Assembly: GCF_009727155.1 (NCBI RefSeq)
Contig: NZ_WNWM01000002.1
Location: 4,960,001 to 5,024,000 of the forward strand
Direction: 5' to 3'
DNA length: 64,000 nucleotides
From: Pseudoduganella dura
GTDB lineage: Bacteria; Pseudomonadota; Gammaproteobacteria; Burkholderiales; Burkholderiaceae_D
The first letter of the stretch is position 1, and each line of letters opens with the position of its first letter. Shown piece by piece: positions 9,433 to 18,168 of this stretch. The notes below the pieces were generated by a model. The model saw nothing but the letters and a program-made list of their open reading frames with translations, did no database searches and was not told where the DNA came from. The position numbers and the translations under genes were made by a program.

Positions 9433-9473
9433 TTGACTTGAAGATCGGCCTAGAATACTGTATATACATACAG
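9433..9473 (+). promoter_or_regulatory. SOS-type promoter with LexA box
   Basis: CTGTATATACATACAG at 9458-9473 fits the gammaproteobacterial/betaproteobacterial LexA consensus CTGT-N8-ACAG exactly. A candidate -35 (TTGACT, 9433-9438) lies 17 bases upstream of a -10-like TACTGT (9456-9461) that overlaps the box, so bound LexA would block this promoter. The gene 28 bases downstream encodes the radical SAM protein. The divergent DUF2760/Hsp70 unit starts 120 bases away on the other side. Confidence 0.75.
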
Positions 9474-9501
9474 TTGTAGTGGACCCAGTACTGGAGCTCT
9501 C

Positions 9502-10683
9502 ATGCACCGCGATAATTTCGATCCGCAAGCAGATTTCGATCCCCGGGCCGGGCAGGTGATGCTGCCGCCCCGTTCACTGAAAGCGCTGAAGGGGCGGGGC
9601 GCCGTCACGAACGTGCAGGGCCGCTATGAAGTGAACGTGCGCGAAACGTTCGACGACGGCTGGCTGCGCGAGGAAGACGAACCGCGCGTCTGGCGCACGC
9701 AGGTCACCGAGGAAACCGCGAAATCGATCCTCACGCGCAACGCGTCGCCGGACATCCCGTTCGACCTGTCGCTGAATCCGTACCGCGGTTGCGAGCACGG
9801 CTGTATCTATTGCTTCGCGCGGCCGTCGCACAGCTACCTGGGCCTGTCGCCGGGGCTCGATTTCGAGAGCAAGCTGTACGCGAAGATCAACGCGCCCGAA
9901 CTGCTGCGCAGCGAGCTGTGCAAGCCGGACTATGCCGTCGAGCCGATCGCGCTGGGCGTCAATACCGATGCCTACCAGCCGGTCGAGCGGGAACTGCGGA
10001 TCACGCGCCGCATCCTCGAAGTGCTGCGCGAATGCGAGCACCCGGTGGGGCTGATCACGAAATCGTCGCTGATCGAGCGCGATATCGACATCCTCGCGCC
10101 GATGGCGGAAAAGCGGCTGGCGGCGGCGTCGATCACGCTGACCACGCTCGACCCGAAAATCGCCCGCACGCTGGAACCGCGCGCCGCTTCCCCGGAGCGC
10201 CGCCTGCGCACGATCCGCACGCTCACGGAGGCGGGCATCCCGGTGGGCGTGTCGATCGCCCCGATCATCCCGTTCGTCACCGAACCCGAAATCGAAAAAG
10301 TGATGGAAGCGGCGTTCGACGCCGGCGCGATCCAGGCCAGCTACACGGTGCTGCGGCTGCCATGGGAAGTCAATCCGCTGTTCCAGCAATGGCTGGAAGC
10401 GCACTTCCCGGACCGTGCCCAGCGCGTGATGAACCGCGTGCGTGAAATGCACGGTGGCAAGGATTACGACGCGTCGTTCGATTCGCGGATGACCGGGCAG
10501 GGCCTGTGGGCGGACCTGATCCGCCAGCGGGTGGAAAAGGCCCGGCAGCGTTTCGGCATGACCGGCCGCGGCTCGCGTTTCCGGCAGCTCGACTGCACCC
10601 GGTTCCGGCGCCCATTGGTGGTGCCGCCGGTGGGGGCGAAGGCGAAGCGGGCGGAAGCGATGGGGCAGATGAGTTTGTTCTAA
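9502..10683 (+). CDS. PA0069-family radical SAM protein (SplB-like)
   Basis: This 393-residue radical S-adenosylmethionine enzyme has the cluster-binding motif C97-x3-C101-x2-C104 (CEHGCIYCF). The surrounding sequence (SLNPYRGCEHGC, FARPSHSYLGLSPGLDFES) is typical of the PA0069 family, which is related to spore photoproduct lyase. The ATG at 9502 gives a full-length product. A LexA-type operator sits in its promoter, in keeping with a DNA-damage-related role; I recall PA0069 of Pseudomonas aeruginosa being listed in that species' LexA regulon. The substrate is not established. Thymine-adduct repair is one possibility by analogy with SplB, but not shown by the sequence. Confidence 0.88.
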   Translation: MHRDNFDPQADFDPRAGQVMLPPRSLKALKGRGAVTNVQGRYEVNVRETFDDGWLREEDEPRVWRTQVTEETAKSILTRNASPDIPFDLSLNPYRGCEHGCIYCFARPSHSYLGLSPGLDFESKLYAKINAPELLRSELCKPDYAVEPIALGVNTDAYQPVERELRITRRILEVLRECEHPVGLITKSSLIERDIDILAPMAEKRLAAASITLTTLDPKIARTLEPRAASPERRLRTIRTLTEAGIPVGVSIAPIIPFVTEPEIEKVMEAAFDAGAIQASYTVLRLPWEVNPLFQQWLEAHFPDRAQRVMNRVREMHGGKDYDASFDSRMTGQGLWADLIRQRVEKARQRFGMTGRGSRFRQLDCTRFRRPLVVPPVGAKAKRAEAMGQMSLF

Positions 10684-10791
10684 CGCGGGATTTTCTTAAA
10701 AAGCGTCAATTTATATTTCTGTTTTGCATGATCCAATGGGGATGTCTTGCGCGCGTCGAACAGCAGGACATCACATCCGGGGAGCGTCATC

Positions 10792-11301
10792 ATGCAATCA
10801 ACTGTATCGAAGATCATGCGCCTGCATTCGGCGTGGCGGTATCTGTGGCCGATCCAGTCGGCAGGCCAACTGCTGTCGTACTGCATTCTCATTCTTGCGG
10901 TCCTGGCGATCATGGCTGCCATTGTTCCCTACATGGAACCGGTTCCGCCGTTGTTCTGGGTGTCATTGTCCGCGGCAGCCTGCGCCAGTGTGCCGTTGTA
11001 TGCGGTACTGCCGGCCAGGATCGACATCACGACGGCCATGCACGCCACGGCCATGGCCGCGCTGCTTCATCGGCACATGGCCGCCACCGGCTACGTTCAG
11101 ACCAGCGGGGATGATGGCATCCGCCATTACCGCCCCGTCGGGCCGCGCTGGCGCCGATGGGAAGAAAGCCGGGTCTCGGTGCGCGTGTGCGACGAGTCGA
11201 CACTGCGCATCGAAGGCGCCGTGCTGACGCTCAAGGGCATCGAGGAATGGCTGGAAGCGGCCAGGCCCGGTACATGGCCATCGGATTCCCGGGCGGTCTA
11301 A
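10792..11301 (+). CDS. Small membrane protein of unknown function
   Basis: This 169-residue protein is not recognised. It has two hydrophobic segments, about residues 27-45 (YCILILAVLAIMAAIVP) and 50-70 (LFWVSLSAAACASVPLYAVL). These are followed by a soluble C-terminal half of about 90 residues with DDGIRHYRPVGPRW and a Glu-rich end, probably cytoplasmic. The ATG at 10792 follows CGGGGAGCG with good spacing. It ends four bases inside the convergent cyclotransferase gene. The layout resembles small inner-membrane proteins accompanying T6SS or stress loci, but nothing nearby identifies a role. Confidence 0.6.
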   Translation: MQSTVSKIMRLHSAWRYLWPIQSAGQLLSYCILILAVLAIMAAIVPYMEPVPPLFWVSLSAAACASVPLYAVLPARIDITTAMHATAMAALLHRHMAATGYVQTSGDDGIRHYRPVGPRWRRWEESRVSVRVCDESTLRIEGAVLTLKGIEEWLEAARPGTWPSDSRAV

Positions 11302-11870
11302 GGGCATTCCTTCAGCTCGGCCAGATACCGCTCGATCATGAACACATGCGCATCCTCGTGCCCCATCGCTCGCAGCGCCTGCGCCAAGTGCACGAGGTAT
11401 TCCCTGTTCGGCCCGCTCGGCCCGCGCGCGGCGGCGATGTGCCGCGCGATCTCCAGTTCCGACGCTTCGCCCAGGTAGGCGGCATTGTCGTGCCGGGCGA
11501 TGTAGACAAGGCCCTCTTCGGAACCGCCGCCATCGAAGCGGATGCCGATCGGCAGCCGCAGGTAGCCGTTCTTTTCGCGATGATCGAGATGGACGAATTC
11601 TTCCGGCGTCACCAGGTACGCCATGCCATGGCAAACGGCGCCTTCCTGCGGCACGAGCGTGACGACGCGCCCGGGCGCATCCGGGGTGCCGCGATGGTCG
11701 TGCGAACCTTGCCAGAAGCGCCGCACCCAGCCGTCGATACTGGCCGGGCGCCGCTCGATGAAGGGAAAATCGGCTTTCCAGATCAGCGAACCGTAGCCGA
11801 ACAGCCACACGCTGTGGTGGCCGTCGAAGCGGTCCATCGCGCGGTTGATTTCGATGGTGTTGTGCGACAT
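11298..11870 (-). CDS. ChaC-like gamma-glutamylcyclotransferase
   Basis: This 190-residue protein has the ChaC/GGCT substrate-binding motif as VWLFGYGSLIWKADF (near residues 20-34), followed by RRFWQGSHDHRGTPDAPGRV, a stretch typical of the ChaC branch. The family cleaves the gamma-glutamyl group of glutathione to give 5-oxoproline and Cys-Gly in the cytoplasm. The catalytic acid is probably within the AYLVTPEEFVHLDHRE segment. The ATG at 11870 was preferred to a TTG 27 bases upstream. The neighbouring maiA gene also uses glutathione, so this pair may reflect thiol metabolism, although the genes are divergent and share no operon. Confidence 0.85.
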   Translation of the reverse strand: MSHNTIEINRAMDRFDGHHSVWLFGYGSLIWKADFPFIERRPASIDGWVRRFWQGSHDHRGTPDAPGRVVTLVPQEGAVCHGMAYLVTPEEFVHLDHREKNGYLRLPIGIRFDGGGSEEGLVYIARHDNAAYLGEASELEIARHIAAARGPSGPNREYLVHLAQALRAMGHEDAHVFMIERYLAELKECP

Positions 11871-12017
11871 GGCAACAAGGGAAATGGGGACTGGCAATTA
11901 TAGGCCGCGGGCCGGTCCGGCGCCGGCGAAGCGCCCCGGTTAATATGGCGGCCTGGAATGAACCGGCCCTGAACCTGTCGACCAGGAACGCGTTGGCCAA
12001 CAACAAGGAGACAGACC

Positions 12018-12665
12018 ATGAAGCTCTACACCTACTTCCGCAGCTCCGCCGCCTACCGTGTGCGTATCGCGCTGAACCTGAAAGGCATCGGCTACGAGTC
12101 GATCCCCGTGCACCTGCTGAAGAACGGCGGCGAGCAGCACGACGACGCCTACCGCGCCGTCAACCCGAGCGAGCTGGTGCCGGCGCTGGAGACGGAAGGC
12201 GTCACGCTCGGCCAGTCGATGGCGATCATCGAATACCTGGATGAAACCCACCCGATGATGCCGCTGTTGCCGCCCGATGCGCTGGGCCGCGCCCGCGTGC
12301 GCGCGCTGGCGCAGACCGTTGCCTGCGATACCCATCCGCTGACGAACCTGCGCGTGCTGCGGCACCTGAAGGGCGCGCTGGGGCTGTCCGAGGAAGACCG
12401 GAACGCCTGGTACCGGCACTGGCTTGGCGAAGGCATGCGCGTGCTGGAAGCGCAACTGGCGAACGGCGCGGCCACCGGCCGCTTCTGTCACGGCGACATG
12501 CCCACGATGGCCGACTGCTTCCTGGTGCCGCAGGTGTTCAATGCCCGGCGCTTCGACATCGACCTGGCGCCTTACCCCACGATCGCGCGGATCGATGCCG
12601 CCTGCGTGGACATCCCGGCGTTCCAGGCCGCCCATCCGTCGCAACAGCCGGACGCGGAGGGTTAA
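12018..12665 (+). CDS. maiA: Maleylacetoacetate isomerase (zeta-class GST)
   Basis: This 215-residue glutathione S-transferase has the zeta-class N-terminal signature SSAAYRVRIALNLK (residues 9-22, with the catalytic Ser pair) and the PSELVPALE and GQSMAIIEYLDE glutathione-binding elements. The enzyme isomerises maleylacetoacetate to fumarylacetoacetate, using glutathione, in tyrosine and homogentisate breakdown. AAGGAG precedes the ATG. The usual partners hmgA and fahA are not in the window, so the assignment rests on the protein alone; a maleylpyruvate isomerase is the main alternative. Its end overlaps the convergent cyclase gene by four bases. Confidence 0.83.
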   Translation: MKLYTYFRSSAAYRVRIALNLKGIGYESIPVHLLKNGGEQHDDAYRAVNPSELVPALETEGVTLGQSMAIIEYLDETHPMMPLLPPDALGRARVRALAQTVACDTHPLTNLRVLRHLKGALGLSEEDRNAWYRHWLGEGMRVLEAQLANGAATGRFCHGDMPTMADCFLVPQVFNARRFDIDLAPYPTIARIDAACVDIPAFQAAHPSQQPDAEG

Positions 12666-14395
12666 CCCACCCCACCGGCGCCCAGCCGCGCGTCGAACCT
12701 CACCACCCGGTCGCGGCCTTCCTGCTTGGCCCGATACAGCGCCTTGTCGGCGCGCATCAGCAATGCCGATGGTGTATCGTCGCGGGCCGCCGACGCAAGG
12801 CCGATGCTGATGGTCAGCGTCACGTCGGTGCCATCTTCCGCGGGCACGCGCAGCGCGGCAGCCGCCGCCCGCAGGCGCTCGGCGGCCACCGTGGCCACGG
12901 TTTCATCCGTTTCAGGCATCAGCACCACGAATTCCTCGCCGCCGAAACGGGCCGCGGTGTCGATCGCCCGCAGCGAGCCGGCGAGCAGCTGCGCCAGCGC
13001 CACGATCGCGCCGTCCCCGGTGTCGTGGCCGTACGTGTCGTTGATGCGCTTGAAGAAGTCGATGTCCACCATCAGCACCGACAACGGGTGGCCGAAGCGG
13101 CGCGCGCGTTCCAGCTCGGCCGCGATCTCCTCCGTCATCTTGCGGCGGTTGGCGATGCCGGTCAGCGGATCGGTCGTCGCCAGTTCTTCCAGCCGGATGT
13201 TCGCCATCTGCAACTGCTGCGTGCGCCGCTGCACGCGTTCTTCCAGGTGGTCGCGCTCGTCGTTCAGCGCGGCCAGCGTGCGCCGGCGTTCGCGCAGCGC
13301 CACCACCAGCGCCGAGATCAGGACGGCTTCGAGCACGATCAGCGCGATGCCAGAGATGATCTGCCAGCGGTACCGGTCCCACACGCTGTCCGGGCGGTTC
13401 AGCAGCTTGGCATCGGCCGGCAGGTTGCGCAGGCCGAACCGTTCGACGGTCGGGGCATCGAATACATAGCGTTGCAATGCGATGTCGTCGCTGCGCTGGC
13501 CCAGCAGCACGCGTGCGATCGTGCGGCCCACGCCTTCGCCGCTGATCACGTAGCCGCCCACCATGCCGGGCAACACCAGCGAATCGAGGTGCGTGAAGAC
13601 CGGCACGTGGCTGGCCGCGGCGATACGGTGCGCGAGTTCGTGCGGATTGAGCTGGCCGGCCTTGTCGGTCAGGCCGGCGGCCAGCAGCAGCAGGGCGCTG
13701 TCGCGGTCCAGTCCCCGCAGCCGCTCCATCACCTGTTCATAGTCCTGTTTGTCCCAGTACTCGAACGTGAGCTGTGCCGCGTACCGCGGGGCCGCGGCGC
13801 GGATCGCCGCGATCCAGCGCTGCCCGCGCGCGCTGCTGTCGCCAACGACGACCAGGTGCCGGATGTGCGGCGACACCCGCGGCACGATGCCCACGGCGCG
13901 GTTGAAGTCCGGATCCACGGCGATGGCGGTGCCGTCGGTGGGGCGCCAGCCCGTGTGTCCGTAATTGATGTAGAAACGCGGCACGCCGGGAAAGAGCTCG
14001 GGATGGTCGCCAAGGAACCGGGCCGCCACCTCGCCCTCGGCCACCACCACATGCAACGGCACGTGTGCATACTTGCTGCGCAAATGGGGAGCCAGGCCGG
14101 CGCCGGCCGCCTCCGCACCCACGCGGTTGGCGTCGAATCGCTCTTCGTAGATGGCGGGGATGTTGCCGGGCGCGCGCCTGGACAATTCGTCGTACATGCC
14201 GTCGTGTACCAGCCGTTGCCAGGCCGACACGGCGTCCGGGCCGAGCGAGTACAGCATCAGCACCCGGCGCTCGCTGGCGGCGTGCGCGTGCGCGGGCCAC
14301 AGGGCGCCGATGGCCAGTGCCAGCCAGCAGCCGCCCAGGAGCAGCAGGCGTGCAAAGTGCTGCGTTACAGACGGTGGCTGGTGCGAAAGGACCAT
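12662..14395 (-). CDS. Diguanylate cyclase with periplasmic ABC-substrate-like sensor
   Basis: This 577-residue membrane protein has a signal/anchor segment at about residues 16-38 and a periplasmic domain of about 300 residues resembling ABC-transporter substrate-binding proteins of the peripla_BP_4/ABC_sub_bind type (HVPLHVVVAEGEVAARFLGDHPELFPG). A membrane helix lies near 345-368, then a short coiled coil (DERDHLEERVQRRTQQLQ) and a C-terminal GGDEF domain. The active site reads GGEEF near residue 483 and the inhibitory site RxxD (RAID) lies five residues before it, so product feedback by cyclic di-GMP is expected. It would couple an extracellular small molecule to cyclic di-GMP synthesis. 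Confidence 0.88.
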   Translation of the reverse strand: MVLSHQPPSVTQHFARLLLLGGCWLALAIGALWPAHAHAASERRVLMLYSLGPDAVSAWQRLVHDGMYDELSRRAPGNIPAIYEERFDANRVGAEAAGAGLAPHLRSKYAHVPLHVVVAEGEVAARFLGDHPELFPGVPRFYINYGHTGWRPTDGTAIAVDPDFNRAVGIVPRVSPHIRHLVVVGDSSARGQRWIAAIRAAAPRYAAQLTFEYWDKQDYEQVMERLRGLDRDSALLLLAAGLTDKAGQLNPHELAHRIAAASHVPVFTHLDSLVLPGMVGGYVISGEGVGRTIARVLLGQRSDDIALQRYVFDAPTVERFGLRNLPADAKLLNRPDSVWDRYRWQIISGIALIVLEAVLISALVVALRERRRTLAALNDERDHLEERVQRRTQQLQMANIRLEELATTDPLTGIANRRKMTEEIAAELERARRFGHPLSVLMVDIDFFKRINDTYGHDTGDGAIVALAQLLAGSLRAIDTAARFGGEEFVVLMPETDETVATVAAERLRAAAAALRVPAEDGTDVTLTISIGLASAARDDTPSALLMRADKALYRAKQEGRDRVVRFDARLGAGGVG

Positions 14396-14802
14396 GGAAG
14401 GAGCATGAAGGATAAGCGGATTTTCTGCCAGGAAAGTGTAGCACGCTCGTGCGCTATTTTATTGCTTTACGGAAAATTTGCGTGGTAGCGTTGCAACGGG
14501 AGCCCGGAACGGCCGGCATTGGCTTGCGGTTTCAGCGAATGACTGCAATACCGACGAGCGGCTGCGGAAATCCCGGTCCCGTCCCATGCCCCGGCGTCGG
14601 GCGACACCTTCGAGGCGCCTGCGTCACGGATTCCATGACACCGGTGGCTCTCAACTGTACGGCACGCCGTTGCCGCATACAAGGCGCGCACGATAGGAAG
14701 CCGAACTGGCAGTGTCATCCCGCCCTGGCCGCCGGTTTGACAGCATGACGCGTGCGCAGGATACTTTCTCCGCCAACTCCCGGCCACTTCGCCCCCGATG
14801 CC
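14396..14802. other. Intergenic region, no gene seen
   Basis: About 400 bases separate the diguanylate cyclase start (minus) from the small protein at 14803 (plus). It should carry the two divergent promoters. I find no convincing open reading frame with family-like composition, no strong hairpin with a T-run, and no repeat shared with other intergenic regions in the window. Confidence 0.5.
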
Positions 14803-15204
14803 ATGACGCTTCCCCTCCCGATTCGCAAGGAGTGCCCGCCCGGCGCCTGCGACTGCCGGCGCGAGCTGCTCGAGGCCGATCCGCAGGCCGACGCGCGCGT
14901 GCTGCGCCTCACCCGCGAGGAGGAAAAGCGGCTGATCGAACGGATCGAGGCGATCGGCAGCTATGCCGAGCTGATGCGGCTGGGCCAGCGCCTGCATGAG
15001 CAGCTGGGCGTGACGCTGACGATCGCACCCGGCCCGAACGAAGTGCGCACGATGCGCGGCTTCGCGATCGAACTGGCGCCCCGGCCCGGGCTGTGCCGGA
15101 AGACGCGGCAGGCGGTGCCAGCCGCCATCCGCCGCTGCCTGGATACCCATCCCGATATCGCCTTCGCCATCCTGGACGCCAACGACCTGCTGGGACAGGC
15201 TTGA
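14803..15204 (+). CDS. Small Cys-containing protein, unknown
   Basis: This 133-residue protein is not recognised. The ATG at 14803 begins a product with an N-terminal Cys cluster (CPPGACDC, residues about 9-16), a charged helical stretch (LTREEEKRLIERIEAI), and two more Cys near the C-terminal half (RPGLCRKTRQ and IRRCLDTHPD). The Cys spacing could bind a metal, but there is no standard zinc-finger arrangement. The reading frame is open with typical third-position GC bias, and the following gene starts 115 bases downstream. I would call it hypothetical. Confidence 0.55.
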   Translation: MTLPLPIRKECPPGACDCRRELLEADPQADARVLRLTREEEKRLIERIEAIGSYAELMRLGQRLHEQLGVTLTIAPGPNEVRTMRGFAIELAPRPGLCRKTRQAVPAAIRRCLDTHPDIAFAILDANDLLGQA

Positions 15205-15319
15205 ACCGGAGACCGGCACAGTCCGTTTCCGGCGGCAATGTTGCTCATAAACCAGGTCTGATCCGGGTTTTGCCACGCGCATGCGGTAGAATCCCGCCCT
15301 TTGCTTTTCCGCCAGCGCA

Positions 15320-16120
15320 ATGACGATCCCCCCGCATTTCCTCGCCGCCCTCGACAAGGCCGATCCTTCCTGGCACGCCACGCTGGTGAAAGGCCTGGAA
15401 GCCGTCGCCGCAGCCGACCCGGCCTACCTGCCTGCGCTGGCGGAAGACAGCTACCTGCCCACCGGCCTGCGCCTGTTCGCCGCGTTCGCGCTGTCGCTGG
15501 ACCAGGTGCGGTACGTGCTGGTGGGCGAGGGGCCGTATCCCCGCGTCGACAGCGCGACCGGAGTCGGCTTCATGGACGGCGCGGTGGGCAGCCTGTGGTC
15601 GGACGACGCCGATGGCGGCCTGTCCAAGCGCGTCAACCGGGCGACATCACTGCGTAATTTCATGAAAATGCTGCTGGTGGCGGATGGCCAGTTGCACGAA
15701 GCCGACACGGCCGGCGCCGCGCTGGCCGCCTGCGCCGCGCGCGCCCGGGGCGGGGCGGCGATCGGTACGCTGGCCGAGCTGCAGGAACGGCTGATGGACC
15801 ACGGGTTCCTGCTGCTCAATGCATCGCTGGTGTTCCGGTCGCACGTGGCGCCCGTCAAGGACGCCAGGGCATGGCTGCCGTTCTTCGCGACGGTGATCGA
15901 CACCCTGGCGGCGCGCGCCACGCAACCCAGGCTGGTGCTGTGGGGGAAAATCGCCGAACAGCTGAACAGGTTGCCGGCGGTGCGCGCCATGCCGCAGGCG
16001 GTGGCCGAGCACCCGTACAACCTGTCGTTCATCGCCAACAAGGACATGCATGCGCTGTTCGGCCCGCTGCGTCTGCTGCACGGCGGCGAAGGTCGCCGGA
16101 AGCCGCCCGCGGCAGGGTGA
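15320..16120 (+). CDS. Uracil-DNA glycosylase-like protein with altered catalytic motif
   Basis: This 266-residue protein resembles family 1 uracil-DNA glycosylase over most of its length: a HGFLLLNASLVFRSHVAPVKDA segment equivalent to the UDG LLLNTVLTVR region, LWGKIAEQL, and a C-terminal HPYNLSF matching HPSPLS. The catalytic water-activating motif GQDPYH is, however, replaced by GEGPYP (residues 69-74), so the catalytic Asp is absent. The HPSPLS His is kept. It may be a non-catalytic fold member or act on a different substrate. The ATG at 15320 is the natural start. It is followed by the isc operon but with its own spacing of over 250 bases. Confidence 0.7.
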   Translation: MTIPPHFLAALDKADPSWHATLVKGLEAVAAADPAYLPALAEDSYLPTGLRLFAAFALSLDQVRYVLVGEGPYPRVDSATGVGFMDGAVGSLWSDDADGGLSKRVNRATSLRNFMKMLLVADGQLHEADTAGAALAACAARARGGAAIGTLAELQERLMDHGFLLLNASLVFRSHVAPVKDARAWLPFFATVIDTLAARATQPRLVLWGKIAEQLNRLPAVRAMPQAVAEHPYNLSFIANKDMHALFGPLRLLHGGEGRRKPPAAG

Positions 16121-16183
16121 ACGCGCAGGCTGCGCTCCAAGCGAAAACGAAGCCACGCCCGGCAAGCATTTTCCAAACCTGAT

Positions 16184-16208
16184 ATACTTGACTAAATCAT
16201 TCAACTAA
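16184..16208. promoter_or_regulatory. IscR type-1-like binding site upstream of iscR
   Basis: The 25 bases here match the E. coli type-1 IscR consensus (ATASYYGACT, R, WWW, Y, AGTCRRSTAT) at 23 of 25 positions: the left half ATACTTGACT is exact and the right half CATTCAACTAA differs at two positions. It lies about 170 bases upstream of the iscR start. In enterobacteria the [2Fe-2S] form of IscR binds such sites and represses its own operon. Binding by this protein is inference. Confidence 0.65.
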
Positions 16209-16376
16209 TACGGTTTTTACAGGTTCCGTAGCGGTGGTAGATGCGGTTGCAGGTGCGGTGGTCGGTGCAGTTGCGCGCGAAGCGCAGGATTTTACCCCAA
16301 CTCATTGCCAAACTTGATATTGAGTCAAAGAAAGCTGCCGGAGGCGTCCCGCCCGGCGGCATTTATTCGAGGTCGT

Positions 16377-16859
16377 ATGCGTCTGACTACCAAAGGCCGT
16401 TTTGCCGTCACGGCGATGATCGACCTGGCGATGCGCCAGGGCAAAGGTCCCGTCACGCTCTCTGGCATCAGCCAGCGGCAGGCCATTTCGCTGTCCTACC
16501 TGGAGCAGCTGTTCGGCAAGCTGCGCCGGCACGAGATCGTGGAATCGATCCGCGGCCCCGGTGGCGGCTACAGCCTGGCCCGCCGCGCCGACAAGGTGAC
16601 GGTGGCCGACATCATCATCGCCGTCGACGAGCCGCTCGATGCCACGCAGTGCGGCGGCAAGGAAAACTGCCACGGCGCCGACCATGCCAGCGGCGCCCGC
16701 TGCATGACCCACGAACTGTGGACCACGCTGAACGAAAAAATGGTCGATTACCTCGATTCGGTCTCGCTGCAGGACCTGGTCGACCAGCAAAAACACAAGA
16801 ACGCGGAGCAGAAGGTGGTGGTAATGCACCGCAATGACCACGCCGCCCTCGCCAAGTAA
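16377..16859 (+). CDS. iscR: Rrf2-family iron-sulfur regulator IscR
   Basis: This 160-residue winged-helix regulator begins MRLTTKGRFAVTAM and has the wing segment RGPGGGYSLARRAD. Three cluster-binding Cys are seen at 92, 98 and 109; the spacing between the second and third is five residues longer than in E. coli, which is usual for betaproteobacterial IscR. A GAGG precedes the ATG at 16377. It senses cluster demand and controls the isc genes that follow in the same direction; a type-1-like site is present upstream. An upstream in-frame extension was rejected because it lacks family similarity. Confidence 0.93.
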   Translation: MRLTTKGRFAVTAMIDLAMRQGKGPVTLSGISQRQAISLSYLEQLFGKLRRHEIVESIRGPGGGYSLARRADKVTVADIIIAVDEPLDATQCGGKENCHGADHASGARCMTHELWTTLNEKMVDYLDSVSLQDLVDQQKHKNAEQKVVVMHRNDHAALAK

Positions 16860-16901
16860 TCAGAATAAACCCATACACGCTGCCAAGCACTGGAGTGATA
16901 G

Positions 16902-18167
16902 ATGAACGCCCCTGAAAAAAACGTCCCCAAGGTTGCCCCGGTCGATTTCAAGACCGCGCCGCACTTCCCGATCTACATGGACTACTCGGCCACCACGCCG
17001 ATCGACCCACGGGTGGCGGACAAGATGATCCCGTTCCTGCGCGAACAGTTCGGCAACCCGGCATCGCGCAGCCACATGTACGGCTGGACGGCGGAAGCGG
17101 CCGTGGAAGAGGCGCGCGGCCATGTGGCGGCGCTGATCAATGCCGATCCGCGGGAAATCATCTGGACCTCCGGCGCCACCGAAAGCAACAACCTGGCCAT
17201 CAAGGGCGCGGCGCAGTTCTACAAGACCAAGGGCAAGCACATCATCACGGTGAAGACCGAGCACAAGGCCGTGCTGGACACCGTGCGCGAACTGGAACGC
17301 CAGGGCTTCGAGGCCACTTACCTGGACCCGCAGGACAACGGCCTGATCACGGTCGAGCAGCTGGCCGCCGCCGTGCGCCCGGATACGATCCTTGTCTCGG
17401 TCATGCTGGTCAATAACGAGATCGGCGTGATCCAGCCGATCGGCGAGATCGCCGCCTTCTGCCGCGGCAAGGGCATCATTTTCCACTGCGACGCGGCGCA
17501 GGCCACCGGCAAGCTGGCGATCGACGTGCAGGCGCTGAAGGTCGACCTGATGACGTTCACCGCCCACAAGACCTACGGCCCGAAGGGCATCGGCGCACTG
17601 TATGTGTGCCGCAAGCCGCGCGTGCGCCTCGAAGCGCAGATGCACGGCGGCGGCCACGAGCGCGGCCTGCGTTCGGGCACGCTGCCGGTGCACCAGATCG
17701 TCGGCATGGGCGAAGCGTTCCGCCTGGCCAAGGTGGAAATGGACGACGAGATCGCCCGCATCAAGGCGCTGCGCGACCGTCTCGCCAACGGCCTGCAGGA
17801 TATCGAAGAGGTCTACATCAACGGCGACATGGACCACCGCGTACCGCACAACCTGAACGTTTCGTTCAACTATGTGGAAGGCGAGTCGCTGATCATGGCC
17901 GTGAAGGACCTGGCCGTGTCGTCCGGTTCGGCCTGCACGTCGGCCAGCCTGGAACCGTCGTACGTGCTGCGCGCGCTGGGCCGCAGCGACGAGCTGGCGC
18001 ACAGCTCGATCCGTTTCACCATCGGGCGCTTCACGACCGAGCAGGACATCGACTTCGCCATCGAACTGATGAAGTCGAAAGTGGGCAAGCTGCGCGAGCT
18101 GTCGCCGCTGTGGGATATGTTCAAAGAGGGGATCGACATCAATTCGATCCAGTGGGCAGCGCACTGA
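16902..18167 (+). CDS. iscS: Cysteine desulfurase IscS
   Basis: This 421-residue PLP enzyme removes sulfur from cysteine and passes it to IscU and other acceptors. The PLP lysine is K223 in [10 protein letters not shown], and the persulfide-forming catalytic Cys is C345 in [10 protein letters not shown]. The sequence runs a little longer at the N terminus than E. coli IscS (about 404 residues), beginning [17 protein letters not shown] lies 8 bases before the ATG. It is the second gene of the operon, 42 bases after iscR, and is followed by a repeat-containing gap before iscU. Confidence 0.95.
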   Translation: MNAPEKNVPKVAPVDFKTAPHFPIYMDYSATTPIDPRVADKMIPFLREQFGNPASRSHMYGWTAEAAVEEARGHVAALINADPREIIWTSGATESNNLAIKGAAQFYKTKGKHIITVKTEHKAVLDTVRELERQGFEATYLDPQDNGLITVEQLAAAVRPDTILVSVMLVNNEIGVIQPIGEIAAFCRGKGIIFHCDAAQATGKLAIDVQALKVDLMTFTAHKTYGPKGIGALYVCRKPRVRLEAQMHGGGHERGLRSGTLPVHQIVGMGEAFRLAKVEMDDEIARIKALRDRLANGLQDIEEVYINGDMDHRVPHNLNVSFNYVEGESLIMAVKDLAVSSGSACTSASLEPSYVLRALGRSDELAHSSIRFTIGRFTTEQDIDFAIELMKSKVGKLRELSPLWDMFKEGIDINSIQWAAH

Positions 18168-18168
18168 T

